From assembly GCA_039818945.1 (NCBI GenBank), contig JBCBSZ010000003.1, forward strand, positions 62,001-126,000: a stretch of 64,000 nucleotides of DNA. The letters are read 5' to 3'. Positions 1 through 9,078 of this stretch are shown in pieces (position 1 is the stretch's first letter; every line of letters begins with the position of its first letter). The notes under the pieces are model-generated. The model was given only the letters and a program-made list of their open reading frames with translations. It was not told where the DNA came from and searched no databases. Both the position numbers and the translations under genes were made by a program. This DNA is from JBCBSZ01 sp039818945 (GTDB lineage: Bacteria > Actinomycetota > Acidimicrobiia > Acidimicrobiales > Poriferisodalaceae).

Positions 1-5
1 GGGCC

Positions 6-1430
6 GTGCTCGCCGATTGGCACCAAATGGGACCGACCGCCGTACCTGGCCGGGGACTCCTCCCCGCCGCGGTCGCTCAGCTCGTCGTGATCGCGCTCGT
101 CCGCTTCGTCATCGCCGACGACCGGACGCTGGGGCTCGTGATCGACGTCGTGTTCATGGCGGGATCGTTGATCGGCGTCGCCGCGCTCGCCGGAGCGATC
201 CGCCGCACGACCGGGCGCGACCGGACGGCGTGGTCGTTGGTGATCGCCGCAGGCGCGATCGCCGTCGTCGCTGACGTCGTCGCGCCGACGAGGGACCCGA
301 CGACGCTCGGCCTGGCGATGGCGGCGCTGGTGTCGGTCGCCGGCTGGTCGGCGACGGGGGTCATGCGGTCCGGGGCGTGGACGACCGTCACCATCGGCCG
401 AACGGCGATCGACGGGATCTGGGTCGTCGTCGCCACGGTGCCGGCGTGGTGGACGGTGGCCATCGCGCCACTCCTCGAGCACCGCGACCGGCTCGGCACC
501 GGCGCGCTGATCACGCTCGTCCTGCTCTCGGCGCTCGCGCTCGCCATCATCGCCGACCTCATGGCCGCGCTCCCCCGTCTGGAGCCCACCGCCCAGCGGA
601 CGATGGTCGTCCTCGCCGTCGGCGGACTCATGTACCTCGTCGCGTCGCAGCTCCTCGCCTGGGAGCACCTCGCCGGCGTGTCGACCGAACGGAGTCTGGC
701 GGCGATCCCGCTCGCCGCCATCCCGGTCGTGGCGGTCCTCGCCACCCGGCATCCGGACCTGTCGCGCCTGGTGAGCGACGTGCGCGACATTCGTGAGCTC
801 GACTTCTGGGCCATCACGATCCTCCCGCTCCTGGTGAGCGCTCCCGTCGTCGTGCGTGCCGGGACACCGACGACCTGGGCGCTGGCCGCGCTCGGCGTGC
901 TCGGCGTCCGGGCCGGGCTCGTCGTGCGGGAGAACCGCCAGCTCCTCGACACGGTCGAGCAGCAGAGCCGACAGGATCCGCTCACCGGGCTCGCCAACCG
1001 GCGAACGCTCGACGACGGCGATCTCGCCGGCCGCCCGGTGGGGGCCTGCTTCATCGACCTCGACGGCTTCAAGTCCATCAACGACGCCCACGGCCACCAG
1101 GTCGGCGACGAGCTGCTCCGGGTGGTCGCCCGACGGCTCGAGTCCTGCGTCCGCCACGCCGACGTCGTGCTCCGCGTGGGAGGTGACGAGTTCGTCCTCC
1201 TGCTGGTCGACGCCACCGACCCGAGCCAGCTGCACGCGACCGCCGTCCGCGCGCTCGAGCGGATCGAGGAACCGATGACGATCGGCGACCTCGAGCTGAG
1301 CGTCGGCGCGAGCATCGGGGTGGCGCACACGCCGCGCTGGGAGGGAGCCGATCCGCTCCTGGAGCGGGCGGACGAGGCGATGTACCGGGCGAAGCGTCGC
1401 GGGGGTCGTCGGGTCGGCGACGCCTCCTGA
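6..1430 (+). CDS. Membrane-anchored diguanylate cyclase (GGDEF), possibly 5'-partial
   Basis: Makes cyclic di-GMP from two GTP at the inner face of the membrane. The first ~310 residues are a series of hydrophobic segments without a recognisable sensor fold. A GGDEF domain follows from about residue 320: DPLTGLANRR near 323, the active-site GGDEF at 392-396, and an RxxD inhibitory I-site (383-386) five residues before it, so product feedback is expected. No EAL or HD-GYP domain is present. The reading frame stays open to the left edge, so the GTG at 6 may be internal and the true start outside the window. The PilZ-like gene two genes downstream is a plausible effector of the same second messenger. 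The family call is firm; the signal it senses is unknown. Confidence 0.88.
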   Translation: MLADWHQMGPTAVPGRGLLPAAVAQLVVIALVRFVIADDRTLGLVIDVVFMAGSLIGVAALAGAIRRTTGRDRTAWSLVIAAGAIAVVADVVAPTRDPTTLGLAMAALVSVAGWSATGVMRSGAWTTVTIGRTAIDGIWVVVATVPAWWTVAIAPLLEHRDRLGTGALITLVLLSALALAIIADLMAALPRLEPTAQRTMVVLAVGGLMYLVASQLLAWEHLAGVSTERSLAAIPLAAIPVVAVLATRHPDLSRLVSDVRDIRELDFWAITILPLLVSAPVVVRAGTPTTWALAALGVLGVRAGLVVRENRQLLDTVEQQSRQDPLTGLANRRTLDDGDLAGRPVGACFIDLDGFKSINDAHGHQVGDELLRVVARRLESCVRHADVVLRVGGDEFVLLLVDATDPSQLHATAVRALERIEEPMTIGDLELSVGASIGVAHTPRWEGADPLLERADEAMYRAKRRGGRRVGDAS

Positions 1431-1453
1431 TCGCCTCCGGCACGGGTCGGCGC

Positions 1454-1459
1454 TAGGTT
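1454..1459 (+). promoter_or_regulatory. Putative -10 box TAGGTT of a leaderless promoter
   Basis: TAGGTT fits the actinobacterial TAnnnT -10 pattern and ends 7 nt before the ATG at 1467, where transcription would start. No Shine-Dalgarno sequence precedes this ATG. Inference from spacing only. Confidence 0.45.
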
Positions 1460-1466
1460 CCCGGCC

Positions 1467-2048
1467 ATGGTGTGGGAGACCCACCCGGTGACCCCGGATC
1501 GGTTCGAGGACTTCGCCGACATCATCAACCCCAACCGTCGCGAGCCGCACTGCTGGTGCCTCCACCACCGGCTCGGGGCCGGCGAGGTCCGTGAGCTCGG
1601 CGACGGCGACCGCGAGCTGGCGATGCGCCGGCTCTGCGAACGGGAGCACCCGCCGGGGGTCGTGACCTACCGGGACGGCGTGCCCGTCGGCTGGTGCAGC
1701 ATCGGACCCCGTGACGAGAACCCGAAGCTGGTGCGCAGCAAGCTCATCCGCCCGATCGACGACGTCGCGGTGTGGTCGATCATCTGCATCGTCGTCCGAG
1801 GTGGCCATCGCCGCCAGGGGGTCACGCAGCGGCTGCTGGAGGGGGCCGTCGCCTGGGCCGAGGAGCAGGGCGCGCCGGCCGTCGAGGCGCACCCGGTCGA
1901 CCCGGATGGCCGAATGGACACGACGATGGCCTTCGTCGGCACCCGAGCCATGTTCGAGCGCGTCGGGTTCGAGGTCGTCGGTGTCACCGAGGCGACCGCC
2001 TCCAAGCTCCCCCGGCTGGTGATGCGCCGGACCCTCGGCCGGGGGTGA
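1467..2048 (+). CDS. GNAT-family N-acetyltransferase
   Basis: Predicted cytoplasmic acetyl-CoA-dependent acyltransferase of 193 residues. The acetyl-CoA pyrophosphate-binding loop is visible as VVRGGHRRQGV (residues ~110-120), followed by the helix QRLLEGAVAWAEEQG and a C-terminal beta-bulge/FERVGFEVV segment typical of GNAT motif B. The N-terminal third carries a Cys/His-rich stretch (PHCWCLHH) seen in a GNAT subgroup of actinobacteria. The ATG at 1467 is chosen because a TAGGTT -10 lies 7 nt upstream, suggesting leaderless expression. The substrate cannot be read from the sequence. It stands alone between two c-di-GMP genes and shows no operon link to them. Confidence 0.8.
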   Translation: MVWETHPVTPDRFEDFADIINPNRREPHCWCLHHRLGAGEVRELGDGDRELAMRRLCEREHPPGVVTYRDGVPVGWCSIGPRDENPKLVRSKLIRPIDDVAVWSIICIVVRGGHRRQGVTQRLLEGAVAWAEEQGAPAVEAHPVDPDGRMDTTMAFVGTRAMFERVGFEVVGVTEATASKLPRLVMRRTLGRG

Positions 2049-2106
2049 TCCTCACATCTCGGCGGCGCCTGCCGATGTCGAAGCTGGTGGGTGGCAGACG
2101 ATCGAG

Positions 2107-3021
2107 GTGGGACGAGTGGGTGGTCGAGGGCATCTTGTAGCGCCCGGGTCGGAGGTGATCTTCGTCCCGGTGGGAACGATCAACGGACTGCACGGGACCA
2201 TCATCGAGATCGACCGGAGCTCCGTGCGGGCGTTGCTCGAGCCCGCCGGTGCACCCGCGATCCAACAGCCCGTGGAAGGTGCGCTGATCGTCGTCGCCCC
2301 GGACGAGCGGACGGCGATCGTGGCCAGCCACGCACGCCCGTCGGGCTCACTGATGGAGCTCACGCCCCACACCGACGATCCCCCGGATCGGCGAGCCGAC
2401 CCCCGAGTCCCGGCCCACAACCAGGTGCGCGTGCAGGTGGTGGGCCGGCTCGGAGGGTCCGTCGACGGCCGGCTGCGCAACCTCTCGCTCCGGGGCTGCC
2501 AGTTCGTCCGAGACCGGGACGGCGGACCGAACCTCAGCAAGCGATCCCAGGTGGTGATCGACACGGCGCTCGACGGCACCGCCATCCGCATCAGCGGCGA
2601 GGTCCGCGGCGTGATGAGCATCGGAGATCGAGACGCGTACAGCGTGAGGTTCACCGAGGTGGACAGCCTCACGTGGCCGACCATCGAGCGCTTCGTGGAC
2701 CAACGCCTCCAGCGGGTGAAGGCGACCAACGCGCTGACCGGCTCCATCGCGGCGCAGGTCGAGACGGACGGCAGGCGCATCGGCGTGTGGCTGAACCTCG
2801 GCGACGACTCGATCGACGCCGACCTCACCACCTCGACGAGGCTCACCGCTCGCTTCCGCCTGCCGGGCGTCCCGCCGATCCTGGCCGCCTCCGGCATGGT
2901 GGTCGAACGCGACACGGGTCGATCGTGGTTGCGGTGGGGCAGAACGGACCCGATCACCCGGGTGCTCATGGAACGGGCGGCGCAGTCCCTCGCGTCGCCC
3001 GATCCCGCGCTCACCTCCTGA
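2107..3021 (+). CDS. PilZ-like domain protein, probable c-di-GMP receptor
   Basis: A 304-residue soluble protein. The central part (from about residue 95) has the PilZ signature: an arginine-rich start RRADPRVPAH, then, after a strand, GRLRNLSLRGCQF, which matches the RxxxR...(D/N)xSxxG c-di-GMP-binding pattern. An N-terminal YcgR-like beta-rich region (residues ~15-85) and a C-terminal region of similar character flank it; the second half may be a further degenerate PilZ fold. Start codon uncertain: GTG at 2107, 2116 or 2155 are in frame and none has a clear ribosome-binding site. A diguanylate cyclase lies two genes upstream. Binding of c-di-GMP is inferred from the motif, and the downstream target is unknown. 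Confidence 0.65.
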   Translation: MGRVGGRGHLVAPGSEVIFVPVGTINGLHGTIIEIDRSSVRALLEPAGAPAIQQPVEGALIVVAPDERTAIVASHARPSGSLMELTPHTDDPPDRRADPRVPAHNQVRVQVVGRLGGSVDGRLRNLSLRGCQFVRDRDGGPNLSKRSQVVIDTALDGTAIRISGEVRGVMSIGDRDAYSVRFTEVDSLTWPTIERFVDQRLQRVKATNALTGSIAAQVETDGRRIGVWLNLGDDSIDADLTTSTRLTARFRLPGVPPILAASGMVVERDTGRSWLRWGRTDPITRVLMERAAQSLASPDPALTS

Positions 3022-3047
3022 GCGAGGGAGCCCGTCGACCGAGAAGC

Positions 3048-5477
3048 TCAGTCGACGGTGATGCGGAGGCGGGCGTGCTCGTCGCCGGCCGAGCGGGCGA
3101 CGACGAGGTCGTACTCCCCCGGATCGATCACCCAGTCGCCGGCGACATCGTCCCAGCGCCGGAGCGCAGCGGCGTCGAACGTCAGCCGCGCCACGGCCTC
3201 GGAGCCGGCGTCCACGACGAGCTTGGCGAAGGCCCGGAGCTCCTTCGAGGCCCGCTCGACGGGAGGATCGACCGGCGCCACATAGCCCTGCACCACCACG
3301 GTGGCCGCCCGATCGCCGCTCGCGCGGATCGGCACCTCCACGGTGACCTCGTCGTCGACCTCCATCGAGGTCGCGGACGCGGTCGCCTCGCCCCACTCCG
3401 CCGTGCCGTAGCTGAGACCGTGACCGAACCAGAACAGCGGCTCGACACCCGTGGACTCGTGGCCGCGGTAGCCGAAGGCCCATCGCTCGTCGTAGCGCTG
3501 CCGGCCGTCGACGGGCGCGTAGGAGGCCATCGCCGGGGCGTCCTCGAGGCGCTTCGGGTAGGTGATCGACAGGCGACCGCCCGGGTCGGCCTCGCCGAGG
3601 AGGACGTCGACGAGCGCCTCGGCCTGCTCCATCCCCGCGAAGAACGGCGTGAGCACGGCCGGGGCGTCGTCGATCCAGGGCATCGCGACCGGCGCCCCGG
3701 TGTTGACGATCACGACCGTGCGCGGGTTGGCCGCCGCGACCCGGCGGACGAGCTCGTCCTGCTCGCCCGGGAGGGCGATCCTGTCGCGATCGTGCCCCTC
3801 GGTCTCCCACTCGTCGGTGGTCCCGACCATGACGACGGCGACATCGGCCTCGGATGCGGCCGCGACGGCCCGTTCGAGCAGATCGGGCGGGTCGGGCGCA
3901 CGGACGCCGATGCGCAGCGCGCCGAACCCGTCGCCACCCGACCACGAGGCTCGAATCGGCACGACATCGCCGGCGGACAGCTCGATCGTGTCGACCACCT
4001 CGACGCTCCCGTACCCGAAGTACTCCTCACCTCTGGGCAGCTGCCGGTCGGGGTCGTCGACGATCACCCGACCGCCGACCTCGACGAACGTCGGACCGGT
4101 GGTGACGACGCCGATCTCGTGCGGCCCGTCGACCGCGGCGACGAACGAGCCCGTCGCTCGCAGCGAGAACGAGGAGGCGTCGACGCCCTCGGGGGCCGAG
4201 CCGAAGAAGGTGACCACCGAGGTCCGGACGCTGCCGGTCGCGATGACCTCTCCGGCCGGATCGGGACCGTTGACGTACTCCAACCGCAACCCGTCGTCGC
4301 CGAGCTGCGAGCCGAGGACCAGCGGGGTGAGCTTGTCGATCCGCACCCCGGGCTCGAACACGACGTCCGCGTCGAGCCGATCGGTCAGCGCCTCGACGAA
4401 GGTGCGGTGGCTCAGCGGGGTGAGGCTGGCGCTGCCCCCGCCCATCGAGCGGTCCATCGTCGCGTTGGGTCCGACCACCGCGACGCGACCGAGGGCCGAC
4501 GCGTCGAGCGGCAACGTCGCGTTCTCGTTGCGGAGGAGCACCGTGCCCGCGATGGCGGCCCGACGGCACAACCGCCGCTCGGCCGGGTCGCGGACCGTCT
4601 GCTCGTCGCCTCCGGCCGGGCGCTCTTCGGCACGGGTGCGCTCGACGAGCACCAGCAGATCGCGGGCGATGCGCGCCACCTCGTCCTCGGTGACCTCGCC
4701 CCGCTCGACCGCGGCCTCCAGCTTCGATCCGTACACGCGGGTCGGGCCCGGCATCTCGAGGCTGAGCCCCGCATGAGCCGCGCCGACCGGCTCGTGGACC
4801 CCGAACCAGTCCGACACGACGAACCCGTCGAAGCCCCACTCCTCCCGGACGATCTGCGTGAGCAGCCGACGGTTCTCGGCGCAGTGCTCCCCCTCGACCC
4901 GGTTGTAGGCGCTCATCAGGCCCCAGGCGCCGGCCTCTCGCACCACGGCCTCGAAGGGGCGGAGGTAGTGCTCGCGCATCGTCGCCTCGTCGACGATCGC
5001 ATCGACGGTGAACCGGTCGACCTCGGTGTCGTTGGCGACGAAGTGCTTGACGGTCACCGCCACGTCGCGGGACTGCACGCCCCGGACGAAACCGACCGCC
5101 AGCCGGGCGGTGAGCTCGGCGTCCTCGGAGTAGCACTCGAAGGTGCGGCCGCCGATCGGCGTGCGGTGCAGGTTCACCGTCGGTCCGAGCAGCACGTGGG
5201 CCCGCTTGCGGATCGCCTCCTCGCCGAGCAGGCGACCGAGACGCTCGACGAGACCCGGGTCCCAGGTCGCCCCGAGCGCGATGCCGGCGGGGATGACGAT
5301 GCCGGGGGTCCGTCGGGCCCCGTGCCCCTCGCCCCGGACGCCGTTGGGCCCGTCGGAGACCTTGATCTCCGGGACACCGAGCCGCTCGATCGGGTGGGTG
5401 CGCCACGTCGAGGCCCCGCCGACGAGGCGGCACCGCTCCTCCAGCGTCATGTCCGCCAGGACGGCGTCGACGTCCAT
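3048..5477 (-). CDS. Glycoside hydrolase family 3 beta-glucosidase with PA14 insert
   Basis: Predicted to release terminal beta-linked sugars from glucosides or oligosaccharides. It has 809 residues and no signal peptide, so it is probably cytoplasmic. Domain order: GH3 N-terminal barrel (1-~300) with nucleophile Asp223 in VVSDWFGVH and substrate motif KHFVAND; GH3 C-terminal domain with acid/base Glu in the WETEGHDRDR stretch; a PA14-like insert (~380-520); and a C-terminal fibronectin-III-like domain. Its ATG overlaps the upstream thioesterase stop (TGATG), making it the last gene of an acyl-CoA operon. That context suggests it may act on glycosides whose aglycone is then activated to a CoA ester. 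This role is inference; the fold assignment is firm. Confidence 0.93.
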   Translation of the reverse strand: MDVDAVLADMTLEERCRLVGGASTWRTHPIERLGVPEIKVSDGPNGVRGEGHGARRTPGIVIPAGIALGATWDPGLVERLGRLLGEEAIRKRAHVLLGPTVNLHRTPIGGRTFECYSEDAELTARLAVGFVRGVQSRDVAVTVKHFVANDTEVDRFTVDAIVDEATMREHYLRPFEAVVREAGAWGLMSAYNRVEGEHCAENRRLLTQIVREEWGFDGFVVSDWFGVHEPVGAAHAGLSLEMPGPTRVYGSKLEAAVERGEVTEDEVARIARDLLVLVERTRAEERPAGGDEQTVRDPAERRLCRRAAIAGTVLLRNENATLPLDASALGRVAVVGPNATMDRSMGGGSASLTPLSHRTFVEALTDRLDADVVFEPGVRIDKLTPLVLGSQLGDDGLRLEYVNGPDPAGEVIATGSVRTSVVTFFGSAPEGVDASSFSLRATGSFVAAVDGPHEIGVVTTGPTFVEVGGRVIVDDPDRQLPRGEEYFGYGSVEVVDTIELSAGDVVPIRASWSGGDGFGALRIGVRAPDPPDLLERAVAAASEADVAVVMVGTTDEWETEGHDRDRIALPGEQDELVRRVAAANPRTVVIVNTGAPVAMPWIDDAPAVLTPFFAGMEQAEALVDVLLGEADPGGRLSITYPKRLEDAPAMASYAPVDGRQRYDERWAFGYRGHESTGVEPLFWFGHGLSYGTAEWGEATASATSMEVDDEVTVEVPIRASGDRAATVVVQGYVAPVDPPVERASKELRAFAKLVVDAGSEAVARLTFDAAALRRWDDVAGDWVIDPGEYDLVVARSAGDEHARLRITVD

Positions 5478-5839
5478 CAGCCGAACCGGCTCGTGTCGAT
5501 GACCATGCGGACGTGGGTGCCGGTCGAGAGCGCCGTGTCGCCGGCGGTCACCCTCGTCTCGAACGTCAACCGGCGTCGGTCGCGGATGACCAGTCGGGCA
5601 GCGACCTCGAACTCCTGGCCCTCCACCGCGGCGGCGTCGTGGCTGACGCAGACGTGCACCCCGACGGTCGTCTCGGTCTCGTCGAGGTGCTCCTGCACGC
5701 CTCCGAGGCAGGTGCCCTCGATCAGCATGATCATCGAGGGCGTCGACAGCACGGTCATCGGCAGGTGGCCGGGCGACATGTCCTCGGTGACCGTGTAGGT
5801 GGCGCGGGCCTCGAGCCCGACGTGGAGGGAGTCCTTCAT
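5477..5839 (-). CDS. FlK-like hotdog-fold thioesterase
   Basis: A 120-residue hotdog protein resembling fluoroacetyl-CoA thioesterase FlK: it shares the MKD start, the Cys-Val-Ser/Thr-His core and the GTHxRxVI end. The FlK-type catalytic set is conserved as Thr33, Glu41 and His67. Family members hydrolyse short acyl-CoA esters or act on related CoA substrates, and fluoroacetate detoxification itself is restricted to a few producers. It is the fourth gene of the acyl-CoA operon, 10 bp after the enoyl-CoA hydratase, and its TGA overlaps the GH3 start by one base. Most likely it releases CoA or clears a dead-end acyl-CoA in this pathway. Confidence 0.75.
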   Translation of the reverse strand: MKDSLHVGLEARATYTVTEDMSPGHLPMTVLSTPSMIMLIEGTCLGGVQEHLDETETTVGVHVCVSHDAAAVEGQEFEVAARLVIRDRRRLTFETRVTAGDTALSTGTHVRMVIDTSRFG

Positions 5840-5849
5840 GGGCCGAACC

Positions 5850-6722
5850 CTACGACGACGGCGAACCGCCCTCCGGCTTCCCGTGTTTGGGCTGGAAGGT
5901 GGCCTTCGGGTTCATGCCCTGCGGGTCGACCGGCAGCCCGTGCACCTGCTGGTTGTGCGAGTGGCCGAGCTGCTGCAACGACATCGCCGCCTGCAGCGCC
6001 GACCACAGGCCCATGGCGTCCTGCGCCTGGTTGACCGACTGCTTGGCCAGGGTGAGCCCCATCGACGGCTTCGAGGCCACCTTCGCCGCCATCTCGGCGA
6101 CCGCGTCGGTCAGCTCCTCCCGGGCGACGACCTGGTTGACCATGCCGAGCGCCCGCGCCTCCTCGGCGGTGAGCGAGTCGCCCGTGAAGAGCAGCTCCTT
6201 GGCCTTGCGCACGCCGAGCTCCCACGGGTGTGCGAAGTACTCGACGCCGTTCACGCCGAAGGCGACGGTCGGGTCGGAGAAGACCGCGTCGTCGGCGGCG
6301 ACGACGAGGTCGCAGACCCACACCAGCATCATGCCCCCGGCGATCACCTTGCCCTGGACCTCGGCGATCGTCGGCTTGGGCAGGTTGCGCCACCGCCAGC
6401 ACATCTGGAGGTAGAGCTCCTGCTCGAAGTGGAGGTGCCCCTCGGCGCCGGCCTGGCGGTAGCCACCCCACGACGAGACCCGGTCGTAGGCGCTCATCTT
6501 CGACCGGTCGCGCATGTCGTGGCCGGCCGAGAAGTGGGGCCCGTCCGCAGCGAGGACGATCACCTTCACGTCGTTGTCCTGGCACGCCCGGTCGAACGCT
6601 GCGTTGAGCTCGTAGGTCATGCGCTTGTCCTGCGCGTTGCGGGCCTCCTCGCGGGCCATCACGACCCGGGCCACGCCGTCCGACGGCGTCTCGTAGCGGA
6701 CCGTCTCCCACTCCTCGCTCAT
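5850..6722 (-). CDS. Enoyl-CoA hydratase/isomerase family protein
   Basis: Crotonase-fold protein of 290 residues, expected to hydrate or isomerise an enoyl-CoA. The CoA and oxyanion-hole segments are visible (FSAGHDMRDRSK near residue 65; GKVIAGGMMLVWVCDLVVAADDA near 125). The usual first catalytic Glu after the AGG turn is replaced by Met, while an acidic residue in GVEYFAHPWELG remains, so the exact reaction may differ from classical hydration. Its ATG overlaps the upstream hydratase stop by four bases (ATGA). Two adjacent crotonases in one operon suggest successive steps on one substrate, or hydration followed by a retro-aldol or isomerase step. Confidence 0.85.
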   Translation of the reverse strand: MSEEWETVRYETPSDGVARVVMAREEARNAQDKRMTYELNAAFDRACQDNDVKVIVLAADGPHFSAGHDMRDRSKMSAYDRVSSWGGYRQAGAEGHLHFEQELYLQMCWRWRNLPKPTIAEVQGKVIAGGMMLVWVCDLVVAADDAVFSDPTVAFGVNGVEYFAHPWELGVRKAKELLFTGDSLTAEEARALGMVNQVVAREELTDAVAEMAAKVASKPSMGLTLAKQSVNQAQDAMGLWSALQAAMSLQQLGHSHNQQVHGLPVDPQGMNPKATFQPKHGKPEGGSPSS

Positions 6723-7546
6723 GTGCCCTCCCGGTAGTCGCCGAACGGTTCGTCGCGCTGGGACAGCGCCTCCTTGACCCCCTGATCGCGGAAGCTGCGG
6801 AGGTACTCCCGCGACGGCGGCTGGTGGAAGCCGAGCGGCTGGATGTCGGCGGTCGCCCGGTAGCTCGTCTCCATGCCCATCACGCTGAACGCCCGACGCA
6901 CGACCCGCTTGTTGAGGGCGAGCAGCTCGGGCGGCACCTTGACGATGCGATCGCACACCGCGAGCACCGCCTCGTCGAGCTCGTCGGCCGGGTGGTGGTC
7001 GTTGGCGAAGCCCCACTCGACCGCCTGCTCGCCGGACATCGAGTCGCCGGTGAGGACGTACTCCATCGCCTTGCGCAGCCCGAGGAACCACGGCTGCCAG
7101 GTCGTGTCGGGCGGCGACATCAGGCGGACCGGCGGGTAGCCGATCTTCGCGTCGGTCGCGACGTAGAGGAGGTCGCAGGCCGCGGCCAGCTCGGTGCCTC
7201 CGGCGAGGCACCAGCCGTGCACCTGGCCCACGATCGGGGTCGCCATGTTCATCATCTCGAGCCACCCGTCGACCAGGTGGCGCGCCCACCACCCGTCGAC
7301 CTGGGACGCCGGGCGGAAGGGCGCCTCGGCCGGGTCCTGCGCCAGGTCGTAGCCGGCGGAGAAGCAGTCGCCCGCCCCGCGGATGACGATCGCCCGGACG
7401 TCCTGGTCGGCGTCCGCGGTGTGCAGGTGCTCGAAGAGCTGCGTGCGGAGCGCGTTCGACAACGCGTTCTTCTTGTCGGTGCGGTTCATCGTGAGCCGCA
7501 CGACGTGCTCGGCCGGATCGTCCCGGACGACGAGCTGTTCGGTCAC
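6719..7546 (-). CDS. Enoyl-CoA hydratase
   Basis: Crotonase-fold protein of 275 residues. It has the oxyanion-hole sequence CFSAGYDLAQDP and CLAGGTELAAACDLLYVATDAKIGY, where the Glu of GGTEL is in the position of the first catalytic glutamate. The start is GTG at 7546, which overlaps the ligase stop as GTGA, so translation is coupled. It probably adds water to a trans-2-enoyl-CoA made by an acyl-CoA dehydrogenase; the divergent gene at 9177 is the obvious partner. The substrate is unknown. Family assignment is firm, with retention of a catalytic Glu that the downstream paralogue lacks. Confidence 0.9.
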   Translation of the reverse strand: MTEQLVVRDDPAEHVVRLTMNRTDKKNALSNALRTQLFEHLHTADADQDVRAIVIRGAGDCFSAGYDLAQDPAEAPFRPASQVDGWWARHLVDGWLEMMNMATPIVGQVHGWCLAGGTELAAACDLLYVATDAKIGYPPVRLMSPPDTTWQPWFLGLRKAMEYVLTGDSMSGEQAVEWGFANDHHPADELDEAVLAVCDRIVKVPPELLALNKRVVRRAFSVMGMETSYRATADIQPLGFHQPPSREYLRSFRDQGVKEALSQRDEPFGDYREGT

Positions 7547-9078
7547 TGCGACACGCCCTCCCAGTACGGGGCGCGCAGCTTGCGCTTGTTCACCTTGCCC
7601 ATCGTGTTGCGGCCGAGATCGTCGACGAGGTCGAGCGAGCGGGGGCACTTGTAGGTCGAGAGGCGCTCGCGGCAGTAGGCGATGAGCTCGTCGGGGTCGG
7701 GCGGCGCGGCGGGGTCCTCGGGGATGACGAGCGCCTTGAGCTGCTCGCCCATCTCGGGGTGCGGCACGCCGATGCAGGCGACGTCGGCGACGTCGGGGTG
7801 CTCGATGATCACCTGCTCGGCCTCGGCCGGGTAGATGTTCACGCCGCCGCTCACGATCATGTCGCTGAAGCGGTCGGTGATGAAGACGTAGCCGTCCTCG
7901 TCCATGAAGCCGATCTCGCCGAGGGTGAAGACGCCGGGCCGGATGTTGGCCGCCTTCGTCTTCTCGGCATCGTTCGGGTAGATCACGCCCCGCCCGGTCG
8001 AGTCCTCGAAGAAGAGGCGTCCCTCGGTGTTGGGCGGCAGCGGCTGGTCGTCGTCGTCGAGGATCATCGCCGTGAACGGCGGGATCGACCGGCCGACCGA
8101 GCCCTGGTGCTCCATCCACTCCTCGGAGGTGATCGAGCAGACCGTGCCGACCTCGGTGGCGCCGTAGGCGTCCATGAAGACCGGCCCCCACCACTCGATC
8201 ATCGAGCGCTTCACGTCGACCGGGCACTTGGCGCCGGTGTGGGCGACGAGCTTCATCGACGAGACGTCGTAGCGCTCCTTCACCTCGTCGGGCAGGGCGA
8301 GGAGGCGCACGAAGTGGGTCGGCACCATCACGGTCGACTCGGTGCGGTGCTCCTGGATCGCCCGCAGGGTCGCCTCGCCGTCGAAGCGGGAGAGGATGAC
8401 CGACGGGATCCCGGCAGCGAGGAGGCGGGCGCCCGACAGCGGACCGGTGTGATACATCGGCCCGACCACGAGGTGCGTGCCGAACGCGGCGAAGCCGTTG
8501 GTCTTGAGCGCCTCGAGGTGCTCCTCGATCGTCTTCCCGGCGGCGAACATCGTCGGGGGCAGCTCGGTGCCCTTCGGGCGACCGGTCGTGCCCGAGGTGT
8601 AGAGGAAGTTCGGTCGCGGTGGCAGGTCGACGCTGGGCTCGTCGCCGGAGGCGGCAGCCAGCCAGGCGTCCCACGGCTCGACCCCCTCGGTCGGATCGCA
8701 CCGCCAGCCGACGACGGTCGGGACGCCAGCGGCCGCCGCGGCCTCGACGCCGCGCTCGACGGTCTCCGGACCGACGAAGAGCACCTGCGTGCCGGAGTCG
8801 TCGAGGATGTAGGCGACCTCCTCGGCGGTGAGGTGGAAGTTCACCGGGACGACCGAGCAGCTCCCCAGGAGCCCGCCGAGGTTGGCGAGGGCTGTCTCGA
8901 CCGAGTTCTCGGCGAAGACGGCGACCCGGCGGTCGGTGCCCAGGTCGAGCGCCTGCAGCGCGTTGGCCGCCCGGTTGAGCGTGTCGTCGACCTCGGCCCA
9001 GGTGAGGGAGCGATCCGAGTCGGTGAGCGCGGCCTCGTCCGGTCGTTCCTGCGCCAACGGTGCGGCAAAGAGCGTCAC
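7543..9078 (-). CDS. Acyl-CoA ligase (ANL superfamily, FadD-like)
   Basis: ATP-dependent activation of a carboxylic acid to its CoA thioester, 511 residues. The AMP-binding P-loop is YTSGTTGRPKG (about residue 168). The A5-type motif YGATEVG, the hinge/TGD region (here the less usual FTLGEIGFMDEDGYVFITDR) and the C-terminal catalytic lysine in NTMGKVNKRKLR are present. The longer in-frame ORF continues to 9282, but the GTG at 9078 has a strong GGAGG about 7 nt upstream and fits family length, so it is taken as the start. It leads a tightly overlapping operon: ligase, hydratase, hydratase, thioesterase, GH3. The acid cannot be identified; short or aromatic substrates are as likely as fatty acids. 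Confidence 0.9.
   Translation of the reverse strand: MTLFAAPLAQERPDEAALTDSDRSLTWAEVDDTLNRAANALQALDLGTDRRVAVFAENSVETALANLGGLLGSCSVVPVNFHLTAEEVAYILDDSGTQVLFVGPETVERGVEAAAAAGVPTVVGWRCDPTEGVEPWDAWLAAASGDEPSVDLPPRPNFLYTSGTTGRPKGTELPPTMFAAGKTIEEHLEALKTNGFAAFGTHLVVGPMYHTGPLSGARLLAAGIPSVILSRFDGEATLRAIQEHRTESTVMVPTHFVRLLALPDEVKERYDVSSMKLVAHTGAKCPVDVKRSMIEWWGPVFMDAYGATEVGTVCSITSEEWMEHQGSVGRSIPPFTAMILDDDDQPLPPNTEGRLFFEDSTGRGVIYPNDAEKTKAANIRPGVFTLGEIGFMDEDGYVFITDRFSDMIVSGGVNIYPAEAEQVIIEHPDVADVACIGVPHPEMGEQLKALVIPEDPAAPPDPDELIAYCRERLSTYKCPRSLDLVDDLGRNTMGKVNKRKLRAPYWEGVSQ

Noticed and set aside
2091..5798. 1235-residue plus-strand ORF
   Set aside because: It is the antisense shadow of the GH3 and PilZ genes: composition is Arg/Asp/Gly-rich and featureless, while the opposite strand or other frame encodes conserved domains.
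5477..5839. Fluoroacetate resistance function for the FlK-like protein
   Set aside because: The triad fits FlK, but no fluorometabolite genes are present and the operon is ordinary acyl-CoA metabolism.
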